From Colwellia psychrerythraea (GTDB lineage Bacteria; Pseudomonadota; Gammaproteobacteria; Enterobacterales; Alteromonadaceae), in NCBI GenBank assembly GCA_002163005.1, contig MAAF01000065.1, forward strand, positions 1 through 64,000: a stretch of 64,000 bases of DNA, read 5' to 3'. Both the position numbers and the translations under genes were made by a program. Under the pieces are notes generated by a model. That model worked only from the letters and a program-made list of their open reading frames with translations, was not told the DNA's origin and did no database searches. The number at the start of each line of letters is the position of its first letter. Within the stretch, counting starts at the first letter, position 1. Below, piece after piece: positions 47,486 to 57,014 of this stretch.

Positions 47486-48145
47486 TTATTCATTCTCTAT
47501 CGTTTTATCTTTAGCTTTTTCTTTTTTTGGCTTTTCAACAATATGAAAAGCCGGTAATGAAACATGCCAATAGATAGCAGCTAGGCGTAGGGTCAATGCT
47601 GCAGAGATTGAGACAATCATCGCGTTAGTATCATTCCAATTTAACCCATGCAATATAATAAATAAGCTACCGCCTAACATGGCTGCCAGCGCATAAATCT
47701 CTTCACGTAAAATCATCGGGATCACATTACATAAAACATCTCGAATCATACCGCCGGCAATACCCGTAATAGTACCTAATACGACAGCCACCGGGATTGG
47801 TGCGCCCAAATATAATGCTTTTTGCGTGCCTAAAACGGCGAACAAAGCTAAACCTAAGGCATCGGCAATGAGCAAGAAACGCTTAGGGATCCGTTTTGGT
47901 TGTCTTATCAGCACTATGGTGAGTATCGCTGTCACTAAAATAACATAGAGATAATAGGGCTTTTCCACCCAAAAGACTGGCGTTTGTAAAATAACATCGC
48001 GAATGGTACCGCCACCTACAGCGGTAACTGAGGCCAACACCACGACACCAAAAGGATCAAGTTGATAGCGCCCAGCCATAAGCGCCCCTGATAAGGCAAA
48101 AACAATAACGCCAAAAATATCTAAATAAAATAAAAAGTCATTCAT
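47486..48145 (-). CDS. TRIC-type channel/UPF0126 family membrane protein (YicG-like)
   Basis: A 219-residue inner-membrane protein with seven hydrophobic segments. The two UPF0126 repeats show G-A-L-M-A-G-R-Y-Q-L-D-P-F-G-V-V and G-G-G-T-I-R-D-V-I-L in the first half, and T-G-I-A-G-G-M-I-R-D-V-L in the second. Members are trimeric cation channels or glycine transporters. The last C-terminal residues are Lys-rich. It follows the CobD-like gene by 12 bp in the same direction. Confidence 0.85.
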   Translation of the reverse strand: MNDFLFYLDIFGVIVFALSGALMAGRYQLDPFGVVVLASVTAVGGGTIRDVILQTPVFWVEKPYYLYVILVTAILTIVLIRQPKRIPKRFLLIADALGLALFAVLGTQKALYLGAPIPVAVVLGTITGIAGGMIRDVLCNVIPMILREEIYALAAMLGGSLFIILHGLNWNDTNAMIVSISAALTLRLAAIYWHVSLPAFHIVEKPKKEKAKDKTIENE

Positions 48146-48157
48146 GTAAAGCCCAAA

Positions 48158-49117
48158 TCACGTGACTAATTGCCAGCATAGTGCTGACAGTGCGAGTAAA
48201 AATAAACTGCTATAGACAGTGAAATTAACTTTTCGGCTTGCTTTAATAATATCGCGTGGCTCTGGTTGTTTGCCAAGATCATTAAAGGCGACCTTACGTA
48301 ATTTTTCACCTTGATACATAGCGACTCCGCCAAGTCTCACGGCAAGCGAAAAAGCATGTACGGCTAGAAAAAAATTATTATTCAGTTTAAAAAAGTGGCC
48401 TCGTGTTAAGCGCCAAAATAATAAACTGCCCTGCCCTAAAGTACTCAGTAATATCAATAATGCCATTAACCGGCTAGGCAACCATTGCATAAGCTGGGTA
48501 AACAGCTGACTGTAAAAGCCAAAGTGCTTATATTGCCCTAATTTAGTATTCCAACAATAGTGCATTTCTAACATTAATCGGTAGCTAAGAGCCGCTAACG
48601 AACCAAAGGTAATAAAGAGGAAGCTAACCACATAAATTTGCTGCAAACTGCGAAGTAGGTGCATTTCAATAGCCGCTTTACTCAAGCCCACTGGTGAGAG
48701 TTGATCTGTTTCTCGCAAGAGTAGTGGCTTGAGGGTTTGCTTTGCCAGATAGTTTTGTTTAGCCACTAAAGCTTGCGCAATGCCTATGTTTACCTGCCCT
48801 AGATTGAGGCTGCCTAGGGCAAGATAAAGTAATAATCCTTGCCACACATAATCAACCGCAATAAAGTCAGCGAAGAGCCATAAAATAATAGCTATCGGTA
48901 CCAAAGTAACTAATAGCGCTAATAAACCAGCGATGGTTTGATGTTGAGTACTATTTTTACTGTTATTAACCTTATTAGCTAACTGTAAGCAATAAAATTG
49001 GAAAAAACGTAGTGGCTCATGGGCAATGAAATGGCTAACTAAGGACTTAATGATCAGCACTACCATGAGAATTAACACATGATAAGTAAAAGGCGCTAAC
49101 TCGGTGAGTACTGTCAT
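48158..49117 (-). CDS. CobD/CbiB superfamily membrane protein
   Basis: A 319-residue integral membrane protein with several hydrophobic segments. The central pattern resembles CobD/CbiB (A-L-S-Y-R-L-M-L-E-M, W-N-T-K-L-G-Q-Y-K-H-F-G, W-L-P-S-R-L-M-A-L-L), the adenosylcobinamide-phosphate synthase family, which also includes AmpE. Several conserved acidic and Asn residues of the true enzyme look altered, and no cobalamin genes are nearby, so a different role is possible. It lies between mtnN and the TRIC-like gene, with gaps of 46 and 12 bp. A similar mtnN-cobD pairing is known in vibrios. Confidence 0.7.
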   Translation of the reverse strand: MTVLTELAPFTYHVLILMVVLIIKSLVSHFIAHEPLRFFQFYCLQLANKVNNSKNSTQHQTIAGLLALLVTLVPIAIILWLFADFIAVDYVWQGLLLYLALGSLNLGQVNIGIAQALVAKQNYLAKQTLKPLLLRETDQLSPVGLSKAAIEMHLLRSLQQIYVVSFLFITFGSLAALSYRLMLEMHYCWNTKLGQYKHFGFYSQLFTQLMQWLPSRLMALLILLSTLGQGSLLFWRLTRGHFFKLNNNFFLAVHAFSLAVRLGGVAMYQGEKLRKVAFNDLGKQPEPRDIIKASRKVNFTVYSSLFLLALSALCWQLVT

Positions 49118-49163
49118 TAATTATCCCTTTCCAGTTGCCAGCTTCTAATTTTAAGTAACGTGC

Positions 49164-49895
49164 TTAGGCTGCGCTAAGTACTTTACCTTTAAGTTGTTCT
49201 AACATATTTAGTACTAGTTGCGATGAGTTGACCGCCGCTGTTTCTAAATACTCTTCAAAGGTATGTGGTGATTCTTTACCAGCAATATCAGAAAGTGAAC
49301 GAATAACAACAAAAGGAGTTTTAAGCTGTAAACACGCTTGTGCTATCGCAGCACCTTCCATTTCAACCGCAGCCATAGTGGGGAAGTTAGCACGTGCTTT
49401 GGCGACATCTTCTTCTTTAGTCATGAAGGTATCACCTGTAGTGATCAACCCTGTTACCGCTTTAATGTTTTTCCCAGCTGTTTGGCTTAATTGTTCAATG
49501 CCTTTTTTTGCTGCTGCCACTAAATCTCCATGTGGCATAAATGCCGCAGGATTGGCTGGTAATTGGCCAACTTCATAGCCAAAGGCAGTAAGGTCAACAT
49601 CGTGATAACGAACTTCTGAGCTCACGACAATGTCTCCTACTTTTAATGCCGCGTCAAAGCCGCCAGCAGAGCCAGTATTAACCACGTAATCAACCTGAAA
49701 GCGGTCAATTAATATCGCGGTTGCTAACGCGGCAGCAACCTTGCCGATACCTGATTGAACAATAACAACATCACTGCCATCTAATTGACCTTGATGAAAC
49801 GTATAACCCGCATGTTCTGTACTTTTGGCATCGGTTAATTTTGCCTTCAAAATGGCAACTTCTGGCTCCATTGCGCCAATAATTCCTGCTTTCAT
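49164..49895 (-). CDS. mtnN: 5'-methylthioadenosine/S-adenosylhomocysteine nucleosidase
   Basis: 243 residues, typical for MtnN/Pfs. Motifs seen are G-I-I-G-A-M-E-P-E-V, S-G-I-G-K-V-A-A-A, N-T-G-S-A-G-G and E-M-E-G-A-A-I-A-Q, with D in V-I-R-S-L-S-D-I-A. It removes adenine from MTA and SAH, giving methylthioribose and S-ribosylhomocysteine, and so takes part in methionine salvage and AI-2 precursor formation. It is the first gene of the mtnN-cobD-TRIC group. Confidence 0.96.
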   Translation of the reverse strand: MKAGIIGAMEPEVAILKAKLTDAKSTEHAGYTFHQGQLDGSDVVIVQSGIGKVAAALATAILIDRFQVDYVVNTGSAGGFDAALKVGDIVVSSEVRYHDVDLTAFGYEVGQLPANPAAFMPHGDLVAAAKKGIEQLSQTAGKNIKAVTGLITTGDTFMTKEEDVAKARANFPTMAAVEMEGAAIAQACLQLKTPFVVIRSLSDIAGKESPHTFEEYLETAAVNSSQLVLNMLEQLKGKVLSAA

Positions 49896-50006
49896 GATAA
49901 TTCCTAACTGTGTTTAATATAATTTAATATAATTTAATTGAATTAAATTAAGTAGATAAATAATAACTGCTTATTTCATTTCACTATGACGAATTCATAC
50001 GCAATT

Positions 50007-50756
50007 TTATACGTATTCCTGCAGGCCGAAGAAAATAAGGTTATCAATAAATTGGATATTTTCTACCACCGTAATATTGTCAGCTGTCTGTGCTAACAAT
50101 AGGGTTGTTAACGCCTTACCATCGCCACCTGTTAATACAATGCGGTTAATATCACTTAATTGCTGTGCTTGTTCAATCGCTTGCTCAATCATACCTAAGG
50201 TTGCGGCCCAACACGCGTTATTAACATTATCGGTAGTGTTAGCGCCAAATGCTAAGCTAGGCGTTACTTTACTCTTAGCATGAACTAGCGTGCTATGGCT
50301 TAAAATACTATTAAATAATGCGTTAATGCCCGCTAATATCCAACCACCTTGATGCTGACCATTCGCAGCCAATAAATCAACTGTAGTCGCAGTGCCTGCA
50401 TCTATTATTAATACATTTTCATTTGGATAAAGGTGTATAGTCGCTAATAACGCAAGCCAGCGGTCGATACCTAGAGTAGTCGGTTCTTTATATGCTGAAA
50501 CCAACGTATTTTTTTTCTGTTCACTATGCACTTGTTTAAAACTAATCTTTTGACTTTCACACCAAGTAGCAAGGTCATTGCTTAATGCCGACTTAGCCAC
50601 ATTAGCGACTATTACTCGGCTAGCTTGGCTGAAGTATTTCGCAAAATATGCCACAGAAAATTCATTATTATTTAGCTGCGTAGTCGCTGATAATTCACCG
50701 TTACTAAGTTGCACGTATTTCGTTCGACTATTGCCGATATCAATTAAAAGGATCAT
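50007..50756 (-). CDS. coaX: Type III pantothenate kinase
   Basis: A 249-residue ASKHA-fold enzyme with D-I-G-N-S-R-T-K-Y at the start, G-I-D-R-W-L-A-L near residue 100 and I-D-A-G-T-A-T-T-V-D near 120. It phosphorylates pantothenate, the first step of CoA synthesis, and is the CoaX type rather than CoaA. It overlaps the end of birA by 4 bp (ATGA), so it is the last gene of murB-birA-coaX. Confidence 0.94.
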   Translation of the reverse strand: MILLIDIGNSRTKYVQLSNGELSATTQLNNNEFSVAYFAKYFSQASRVIVANVAKSALSNDLATWCESQKISFKQVHSEQKKNTLVSAYKEPTTLGIDRWLALLATIHLYPNENVLIIDAGTATTVDLLAANGQHQGGWILAGINALFNSILSHSTLVHAKSKVTPSLAFGANTTDNVNNACWAATLGMIEQAIEQAQQLSDINRIVLTGGDGKALTTLLLAQTADNITVVENIQFIDNLIFFGLQEYV

Positions 50757-51754
50757 TCGTCCATCCTAAGGCTTACTTCACCACCGTAGACTGGTTTAAC
50801 TTGCCCATCCACCTCTAGCAATAAAGCACCTTGGTTATTAACACCTCGACATATGCCGTGCGTTGCTCGTTCTCCGGTAATTAATTTTACCCGCTTATTT
50901 AAAAAAGCGTCATGAGCATGCCACTCTTCTAACATCGGCACTAAACCCACTTGCTGATGTTGTTGTAATCGCTTTCGTAAACAACTAATTAATTGTGCAC
51001 TGAGCCCATTTCTATCAATTTTGACTTTACTGTGTGATTGCAAGTCTGTCCATTTTTGTTCAATTAATTTACCTGCTTCTTCGGGCATATGCAGATTTAA
51101 ACCGATACCAATAACACAGTGACTAGGCTCTAACGCCTGCCCTTCGAGATCAATTAAAATACCCGCGAGTTTTACGCCATCAAGATAAATATCATTTGGC
51201 CATTTCAGCTGAACTTGTATATTACTATGGGCTTTTACTGCATCGCTGACCGCTAGTGCCGTGACTAAACTTAATCCCATAGCCGCTGATAGACCTTGTT
51301 CTAAATACCAATACATAGACAAGTAAATTTGCGAGCCAAAAGGGGAAATCCACTGTCTACCTCGACGACCTCGACCAGCACTTTGATATTCAGCTAAGCA
51401 AACTTGTCCTGAGGTGACTTGATTAGGTAAACGCCTCATTAAGTAGTCATTGGTAGAGTCAATTAAGCTATGTACTTCAATCAATGATAAGTCGCTTTGC
51501 TTTTCAGCCTGCTGGTTCGCTTCATCAGCCAATAAACTGATAATTTTTTCTTTCTCTAATAAATACAACGGTTGCGCCAGCTTGTAACCTTTACCAGTGA
51601 CACTATAAATATCTAAGCCTATTTCCGTTAATACTTTAATATGTTTAGCGATAGCAGTACGGCTGATGCCTAACTGCTCACCAAGCAACTGTCCTGAAAC
51701 AAATTGGCCTGAGGCTAATGACTTAACTAAGTGCTCTTTAACTGTTTTAGTCAT
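50753..51754 (-). CDS. birA: Biotin-protein ligase and biotin operon repressor
   Basis: 333 residues from ATG 51754 with GAGGGA upstream. The N-terminal winged helix ([16 protein letters not shown]) makes it the bifunctional type. The ligase domain has G-R-G-R-R-G-R-Q-W and K-W-P-N-D-I-Y-L. It makes biotinyl-AMP, biotinylates AccB and should repress bio genes. It overlaps murB by 8 bp and coaX by 4 bp. Confidence 0.95.
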   Translation of the reverse strand: MTKTVKEHLVKSLASGQFVSGQLLGEQLGISRTAIAKHIKVLTEIGLDIYSVTGKGYKLAQPLYLLEKEKIISLLADEANQQAEKQSDLSLIEVHSLIDSTNDYLMRRLPNQVTSGQVCLAEYQSAGRGRRGRQWISPFGSQIYLSMYWYLEQGLSAAMGLSLVTALAVSDAVKAHSNIQVQLKWPNDIYLDGVKLAGILIDLEGQALEPSHCVIGIGLNLHMPEEAGKLIEQKWTDLQSHSKVKIDRNGLSAQLISCLRKRLQQHQQVGLVPMLEEWHAHDAFLNKRVKLITGERATHGICRGVNNQGALLLEVDGQVKPVYGGEVSLRMDE

Positions 51755-52859
51755 CGCTATTCCCTCTAATAGAATTAATATCTCCAATAACATTAATATT
51801 TTCGATAGGATTTAAGTCACTCAACGATGAGAAGGGTCTCTCACCTCTCTGTGTAATCATGCGCACTTCTGGTATTAAGGATACTGAGAATTTTTCGGCT
51901 ACTTTTCGTTGGACATATTTAGCTAAACTAATAATGTCTGCACCTAAGTCACTACCATAATTAACCAGAACTAAGGCTTGTTGTTGATGAACACCAACGG
52001 CGCCATGGCGAAATCCTTTTAATCCCGCTTGATCAATTAACCAACCAGCGGCCAGTTTTATTTCACCCTTTTTCTGAGGGTAATGGGGGATTTCCGGGTA
52101 TTGCTGCTGTAATTGGGCAAAGTCTGCGTCATTGACTATGGGGTTTTTAAAGAAACTACCTGCATTAGGTAACTCTTTAGGATCAGGTAACTTGCTACTG
52201 CGTAATGCAATGACTTGCGCCATCACTTGCTTAGCAGTGCTCTCTTTTGCAAGAATATCTAATCCCGCGTAAGAAAGGTTTGCCTGCCATGCTTTCGGAA
52301 AATTAAAGGTCACTTGAGTAATTAAACCCTGGTTATAACGTTCCTGCTTAAAGATGCTATCACGGTAGGCAAATCGGCAAGCTTGTTTAGTGAGCGAGTG
52401 CAGTGTTTTACTGGCAAATTCATACCATTGTATTTCTTGACAAAAATCAGCGAACTCTACCCCGTAAGCACCAATATTTTGCACTGGCGCTGCACCAACA
52501 CTACCGGGGATCAAGGCTAAATTCTCTAAGCCATAAATCCCCTGTTCTAGACAAAAACAGACGAGGTCATGCCAATTTTCTGCTGCACCTACCGTGATAA
52601 CAAAATGATCATCGCGTTCATCAATTTTGATACCGTTAAATTTCGGCTGAATAATAATGGGCGCTTGAGCTTCTACAAACAGCGTATTACTGCCTTCACC
52701 AAGAATATAAAACTTGTCTGAGGTATTGCCAGCCGATAAATCAGGTAATTGCTGTAATTCTGCTAGGGAGCTTGGGAAATAGATACGTGAGCAACTCGCC
52801 TTAATATTAAAGCTGTTACTGCTTTTTAGGGAGTAATTTTGGTTTGAGTGCATAGCCAT
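51747..52859 (-). CDS. murB: UDP-N-acetylenolpyruvoylglucosamine reductase
   Basis: 370 residues from ATG 52859. It matches Mur[10 protein letters not shown] in the FAD-binding half, [17 protein letters not shown] and [10 protein letters not shown] with the catalytic Ser. The C-terminal [12 protein letters not shown] segment is also present. It reduces enolpyruvyl-UDP-GlcNAc with NADPH in the first steps of peptidoglycan synthesis. A start eight codons upstream is open but adds a hydrophobic stretch not seen in MurB. The C-terminal tail is about 25 residues longer than usual. It is the first gene of murB-birA-coaX. Confidence 0.95.
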   Translation of the reverse strand: MAMHSNQNYSLKSSNSFNIKASCSRIYFPSSLAELQQLPDLSAGNTSDKFYILGEGSNTLFVEAQAPIIIQPKFNGIKIDERDDHFVITVGAAENWHDLVCFCLEQGIYGLENLALIPGSVGAAPVQNIGAYGVEFADFCQEIQWYEFASKTLHSLTKQACRFAYRDSIFKQERYNQGLITQVTFNFPKAWQANLSYAGLDILAKESTAKQVMAQVIALRSSKLPDPKELPNAGSFFKNPIVNDADFAQLQQQYPEIPHYPQKKGEIKLAAGWLIDQAGLKGFRHGAVGVHQQQALVLVNYGSDLGADIISLAKYVQRKVAEKFSVSLIPEVRMITQRGERPFSSLSDLNPIENINVIGDINSIRGNSDD

Positions 52860-52980
52860 GAAAATGAAAAATGAAAGAATCATTATTGTACTGAAAAATT
52901 AGCTTAACACCAATTATCTTCGTTAATGACTCATTTTATTTATTACTGACACTTTGTCAGTAATTTACTGTTCACAGATA

Positions 52981-53637
52981 CTAAATACGCACTAAAACAT
53001 CATTAAGGGCTAAACGAGATTTTGGTAACTTGGCGTTAAAATCGTCTTCCGGGTGATGATAACCAATAGCCAATGCTACATCACATTGATAGCCATCAAG
53101 CTCTTCGCTAAACTCTTTATTCACTAACTCAATATCAATACCTTCCATTGGTGTGGAATCAATTTTTAGTCGAGCAAGTATATGAAGAGTATTACCTAAA
53201 GCTAAGTAAGTTTGTGCTTTAGTCCAAGTGCTGGTATCGCCAGATTCGCTAGTATTAAGCTCTGCAAAAAGGAAACCACCGAACGCCGCTTCACGTTTTT
53301 CAGGCTGTGTTCGCTTATCGACAATGCCTTTATCTACCACCTTGGCATAATCCTCACGATTATATTTAGGATTGTAAGCAAACAAAATCATCTGCGAGCT
53401 ATCAAATACATGCGGTAGATTATAATGGTGCATATTGGCGAATGTTTTACTCATACGTGTTTTTGCTTCATCACTTTCAAGTACAATAAACTTCCATGGC
53501 TGCGAATTAATAGACGAAGCTGAAAGACGCATGGCTTCATATAAGACATCTAAATCTGCTGGTGGAATTTTTCTCGTTGCGTCGTATTTTTTTACCGTAT
53601 GGCGGCTAGCAAGATCGTCGATAATTGAGTGAGTCAT
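52981..53637 (-). CDS. nfsB: NAD(P)H nitroreductase, NfsB type
   Basis: A 218-residue FMN enzyme that follows E. coli NfsB closely: R-H-T-V-K-K-Y-D near the start, S-S-I-N-S-Q-P-W-K-F-I-V, A-L-G-N-T-L-H-I-L-A, P-M-E-G-I-D, and the ending G-Y-H-H-P-E-D-D-F-N-A-K-L-P-K-S-R. It reduces nitro compounds and quinones with two electrons. It is a single gene. Confidence 0.92.
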   Translation of the reverse strand: MTHSIIDDLASRHTVKKYDATRKIPPADLDVLYEAMRLSASSINSQPWKFIVLESDEAKTRMSKTFANMHHYNLPHVFDSSQMILFAYNPKYNREDYAKVVDKGIVDKRTQPEKREAAFGGFLFAELNTSESGDTSTWTKAQTYLALGNTLHILARLKIDSTPMEGIDIELVNKEFSEELDGYQCDVALAIGYHHPEDDFNAKLPKSRLALNDVLVRI

Positions 53638-53842
53638 GGTGATTCCATCTAAGTTACGTATATAAAAATAAGGTAAAGCTACATAACCTCAACTCGGTTT
53701 AATATGTAGTTTTACCATTATATAGATTTATTTACAGATCTCTACAGTGTAATATTTTGGCTTATCTCAAGGGAAATTTACGCGCCAATAGCTTATCTAT
53801 TGCAAGTGAATTTAACGTAGAAATAAGTAAAAATAGCCACTA

Positions 53843-53913
53843 TATACCCAAACTACTTGAACATGACTCGCTCAAGCGTCCTGAAACACGTATCTTCAGG
53901 TAGCTTGGGTATA
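53843..53913. repeat. Short palindrome of family B
   Basis: 71 bp from TATACCCAAACTACTTGAAC to TCAGGTAGCTTGGGTATA. It has the same ends as the 6725 and 13388 copies. It lies 16 bp beyond the acuI stop and may serve as its terminator. Confidence 0.8.
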
Positions 53914-53929
53914 GACTTACTTATTTATC

Positions 53930-54913
53930 TCAGCTATTCACATCAACCACAACACGACCAGTAACATCACCATCAAGTAACTTACCTGCCACCTCGATGG
54001 ATGCTTCTAAACTAATCACCTCTGCTATCGATTCCATTTCCGTTGCTGGTAAAATTTCCGATAGTTTTTTCCATGCTGCCACTCTATCTGCTCTAGGACG
54101 CATAACGCTATCAACACCTAATAAAGATACACCTCTTAAAATAAAAGGAGCAACCGAAGCGGGTAAATCCATGCCTTGTGCTAAACCACAAGCTGCAACA
54201 GCGCCACCATATTGGATGCTTGCACAAACGTTGGCAAGGGTGTGACTACCTATAGAATCAACTGCACCAGCCCACTTTTCTTTCATTAACGGTTTACCTG
54301 GGGCTGATAATTCTGCTCTATCAATAATCTCAGTTGCGCCTAAATCATATAAATAATCATGTTGTTTACTACTACCTGTTGAGGCAACAACCGAGTAACC
54401 CATTAAGGAAAGTAGTTTTACCGCAAAGCTACCAACACCACCAGTAGCACCCGTAACGAGAATTTTTCCACTCTTAGGAGTAATACCGCTTTTTTCCAAT
54501 GCTAAAATACACAGCATAGCGGTATAACCTGCGGTACCAATTGACATTGCCTGTAGCGGCGAAATGGTTTGTGGTAAAGGAATGAGCCAGTCACTATTTA
54601 CTTTCGCTTTTTGTGATAAGCCACCCATATGCTTTTCACCAACACCAAAGCCGTTAAGTATCACCTTATCACCTACCTTAAACTCCTCACTTTCACTGTG
54701 CTCAACAATGCCACTGAAATCGATTCCGGGTATCATCGGAAAGCTTCTTATTACTGGGGCTTTGCCTGTAATTGCTAACGCATCTTTGTAATTAAGCGTG
54801 CTATATAGGACTTTCACTAAGACATTACCTTGGGATAAGCTTTGCTCAGGTAATTCAGTGATCGATGTTTTGTAACCATTTTCATCTTTATTTACCAGTA
54901 AACACTTAAACAT
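53930..54913 (-). CDS. acuI: Acrylyl-CoA reductase, AcuI/YhdH-type MDR oxidoreductase
   Basis: A 327-residue NADPH-dependent MDR protein without zinc ligands. Motifs are L-N-Y-K-D-A-L-A-I-T-G, P-G-I-D-F-S-G-I-V, V-T-G-A-T-G-G-V-G-S-F-A-V and A-A-C-G-L-A-Q-G. It reduces acrylyl-CoA to propionyl-CoA, removing a toxic product of DMSP or 3-hydroxypropionate metabolism. I chose ATG 54913, with GGAGG five bases upstream, over a TTG four codons earlier. It is downstream of acuR with 45 bp between, and an AcuR-like operator lies in that gap. Confidence 0.93.
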   Translation of the reverse strand: MFKCLLVNKDENGYKTSITELPEQSLSQGNVLVKVLYSTLNYKDALAITGKAPVIRSFPMIPGIDFSGIVEHSESEEFKVGDKVILNGFGVGEKHMGGLSQKAKVNSDWLIPLPQTISPLQAMSIGTAGYTAMLCILALEKSGITPKSGKILVTGATGGVGSFAVKLLSLMGYSVVASTGSSKQHDYLYDLGATEIIDRAELSAPGKPLMKEKWAGAVDSIGSHTLANVCASIQYGGAVAACGLAQGMDLPASVAPFILRGVSLLGVDSVMRPRADRVAAWKKLSEILPATEMESIAEVISLEASIEVAGKLLDGDVTGRVVVDVNS

Positions 54914-54927
54914 ATGAACCTCCAATA

Positions 54928-54942
54928 TAGACCACTCGTCTA
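54928..54942 (-). promoter_or_regulatory. AcuR-like operator before acuI
   Basis: TAGACCACTCGTCTA has the 5-bp inverted ends TAGAC/GTCTA. It matches the site before acuR in 13 of 15 positions. It lies 15 bp before the acuI start, over the probable promoter or leader. Confidence 0.75.
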
Positions 54943-54958
54943 TTAATTAATAAAAAAA

Positions 54959-55582
54959 TTATTTTTTTAACAATTGTAAAAAATGATTGATAAAAAGATC
55001 TATCGGCTGGGTAGTTTGCACCAACTTGCAACGACTTACCGCCCCTTCCCAACCAATCCAAAAGAACTCTGCTAACGAATTGCATTCTTGTTGCTTAGCA
55101 TCTGGGCAAAGCTCATTTAGGTGATCAGATATTTTACTCTGCCAGCCTTGGAGCACCAAGGCTAACTTATCGCGGTGGCTAATGGGTAAAGCAGCAACTT
55201 CTTGCTCGAGATTGCCCACTAAACAGCCACGATTAAAATTATATTTTTCAATTCCCGCTTTAGCATCATCAACAAAACTTATTAACCTCTGCTCAGCCGC
55301 TAACTGACCATTTTTTAAATGTAAATCAAGCTTACGGCAGAAGTAGACGTCGTAAGAAGCAATTACCGCTAAGCCAAAGACTTCCTTATTAGCGAAGTAA
55401 TAATAAAAAGATCCTTTCGGTACAGATACCTTTTTTAATATCTGATCTAAACCTGATGAAGCAAAGCCAAATTGCGTGAAGTGTTCAACGCCACTACTGA
55501 TTAATTCAGCTTTGGTTTTAGTGGTATCTCGGCCAGACTTTGCAGGCCTACCTCTTCGTTTTTTAATCGTATCTAATTGCAT
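54959..55582 (-). CDS. acuR: TetR-family regulator, AcuR type
   Basis: 207 residues. The N-terminal TetR helix-turn-helix is F-A-S-S-G-L-D-Q-I-L-K-K-V-S-V-P-K-G-S-F-style (about 35-60). It is followed by the AcuR hallmark R-G-C-L-V-G-N-L-E-Q-E near residue 120 and W-Q-S-K-I-S. AcuR-type repressors bind acrylate or acrylyl-CoA and release acuI. Here the gene precedes acuI, and both have the same 15-bp operator upstream, which supports self-repression and control of acuI. Confidence 0.85.
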   Translation of the reverse strand: MQLDTIKKRRGRPAKSGRDTTKTKAELISSGVEHFTQFGFASSGLDQILKKVSVPKGSFYYYFANKEVFGLAVIASYDVYFCRKLDLHLKNGQLAAEQRLISFVDDAKAGIEKYNFNRGCLVGNLEQEVAALPISHRDKLALVLQGWQSKISDHLNELCPDAKQQECNSLAEFFWIGWEGAVSRCKLVQTTQPIDLFINHFLQLLKK

Positions 55583-55592
55583 AAATTAATAT

Positions 55593-55607
55593 TAGACCGA
55601 TCGTCTA
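55593..55607 (-). promoter_or_regulatory. AcuR-like operator before acuR
   Basis: TAGACCGATCGTCTA, with inverted ends TAGAC/GTCTA, lies 10 bp before the acuR start and matches the site before acuI. This suggests self-control. Confidence 0.75.
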
Positions 55608-55791
55608 TTTAATTGCAAGCATTAATTTGTACAAGGTAATAAACCCAACGGTATATAAAATGGTCAAATAGACTATATTCATGGTCAATTTAACTAAAAA
55701 GTTAAAATCCCTTGTCTTGTAATATTTTTATACAAGTAATAGATGAAAATATATTTCTTATTTATCAACAATTTAAAATATTAACAATCTT

Positions 55792-55806
55792 TGGCACAGC
55801 ACTTGT
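55792..55806 (+). promoter_or_regulatory. Sigma-54-type promoter of the psp operon
   Basis: TGGCAC-N5-TTGT fits the -24/-12 consensus TGGCAC-N5-TTGC with one change. It lies about 95 bp before the first gene of the group. Psp operons are classically sigma-54 dependent and activated by PspF. The pspF gene is not in the window. The surrounding 300 bp (55608-55900) shows nothing else I can name. Confidence 0.65.
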
Positions 55807-55900
55807 AATAGCTATTACATACCAGACGATGTTTAACATCAAAATAGAAAGTTAGCATCACTACTTAACAAACAAATACTAAATGAAGAAGGAATTTATT

Positions 55901-56245
55901 ATGAGCACATTTAACATGACTAAAAATACTAGCAGCAACATAAAAGATGTAAGCCTTGCGTTAGTACTTATCGGATCTTTGCTGGGCGCCACGCTGAGTA
56001 CTAGTGTTAATGCAGCACCAACAACAAGTGTTGAAAATGCAGTAAGCGACTTTGTTGTTGCCCAAGGAGAAAAAATGATTACTGAATTGAATACACAATT
56101 GCAAAAATCGATTAATAACGAAATTAAAGCGTTTTCTGCTAATTTCTCACTTAATAATGCGACAACTTGGTTAGCCGCAGAGAAAGAAGTGAAACCGGCA
56201 GAGAACACAATAAACACTAATTCATTACAACTAAAATCAAACTAA
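55901..56245 (+). CDS. Hypothetical exported protein, first gene of the psp operon
   Basis: 114 residues from ATG 55901 with AAGGA eight bases upstream. A hydrophobic segment (V-S-L-A-L-V-L-I-G-S-L-L-G-A-T-L-S-T-S-V-style, about 22-42) ending in N-A-A-P looks like a signal peptide with a long polar lead. The mature part is short and helical (V-E-N-A-V-S-D-F-V-V-A-Q-G-E-K-M). No family is recognised. It is 14 bp before pspA and behind the sigma-54-like promoter, so it is probably part of the envelope stress response. Confidence 0.75.
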   Translation: MSTFNMTKNTSSNIKDVSLALVLIGSLLGATLSTSVNAAPTTSVENAVSDFVVAQGEKMITELNTQLQKSINNEIKAFSANFSLNNATTWLAAEKEVKPAENTINTNSLQLKSN

Positions 56246-56259
56246 ATAGGAGATAAATT

Positions 56260-56922
56260 ATGGGACTATTCAGCCGTTTTACCGACATTATTAATGCAAA
56301 TTTAAACAGCATGTTAGACAAAGCCGAACATCCAAAGAAAATGATTCGTTTGATCATTGGCGAAATGGAAGAAACATTAGTTGAAGTACGCTCAACTGCA
56401 GCCAAAAATATTGCTGAACAAAAGACCTTAGCAAGAAAAGTTAAAGCGACTCAAGAAGGTATTGTGCACTGGCATAACAAAGCAGAAATTGCGTTAAATA
56501 AAGGTCGAGAAGATTTAGCAAAATCAGCACTGGCACAAAAACATAAATGCCAAGCTGAATTAACCCAGCTAGATGAAGAAGATGCACAATTAACTGACTT
56601 GTTAACCGCCATACAAGAAGATGGGCAACGCTTGCAAGATAAACTTAACGAAGCCAAACGTCGTCAAGAAGCATTAAGGCTTCGTCAAGAGTCAGCTGAG
56701 GTAAGATTAAAGGTACGTGAAAAAGCTGTGATTCACAATATTGATGAAGCAATGGCCAAATTTGAGCGTTATCAACAGAAAATTGATCATCTTGAAGCGC
56801 AAGTAGAATCTTATGATTTAACTGAGAATAAAGATTTATCAACACAGATATCTGATCTTGAGCAAGACGATAGCATTGAGGCGGAATTAGTCGAAATGAA
56901 AAAGAAAGTTGTTAACGGTTAA
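56260..56922 (+). CDS. pspA: Phage shock protein A
   Basis: 220 residues, almost entirely coiled coil. It has the amphipathic start M-G-L-F-S-R-F-T-D-I-I-N-A-N-L-N-S-M-L-D and the PspA/Vipp1 signature P-K-K-M-I-R-L-I-I-G-E-M-E-E-T-L. It binds and protects the inner membrane, forming oligomers, and in psp systems it inhibits PspF. A hairpin after it (56941-56957) may reduce downstream reading. Confidence 0.95.
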   Translation: MGLFSRFTDIINANLNSMLDKAEHPKKMIRLIIGEMEETLVEVRSTAAKNIAEQKTLARKVKATQEGIVHWHNKAEIALNKGREDLAKSALAQKHKCQAELTQLDEEDAQLTDLLTAIQEDGQRLQDKLNEAKRRQEALRLRQESAEVRLKVREKAVIHNIDEAMAKFERYQQKIDHLEAQVESYDLTENKDLSTQISDLEQDDSIEAELVEMKKKVVNG

Positions 56923-56940
56923 CAATTTAATATAGCAACT

Positions 56941-56957
56941 CCCTCGTTTGGCGAGGG
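56941..56957 (+). terminator. Small hairpin between pspA and pspC
   Basis: CCCTCG/CGAGGG perfect 6-bp arms with a five-base loop and no good T run. It may be a partial terminator or an mRNA-stabilising element that lets pspA be made in excess. Confidence 0.45.
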
Positions 56958-57014
56958 CAGCCATTTTATAAAAGTAATAGTGTAAAAGTAATATTGAAAG
57001 ACTAAGGAATTACC

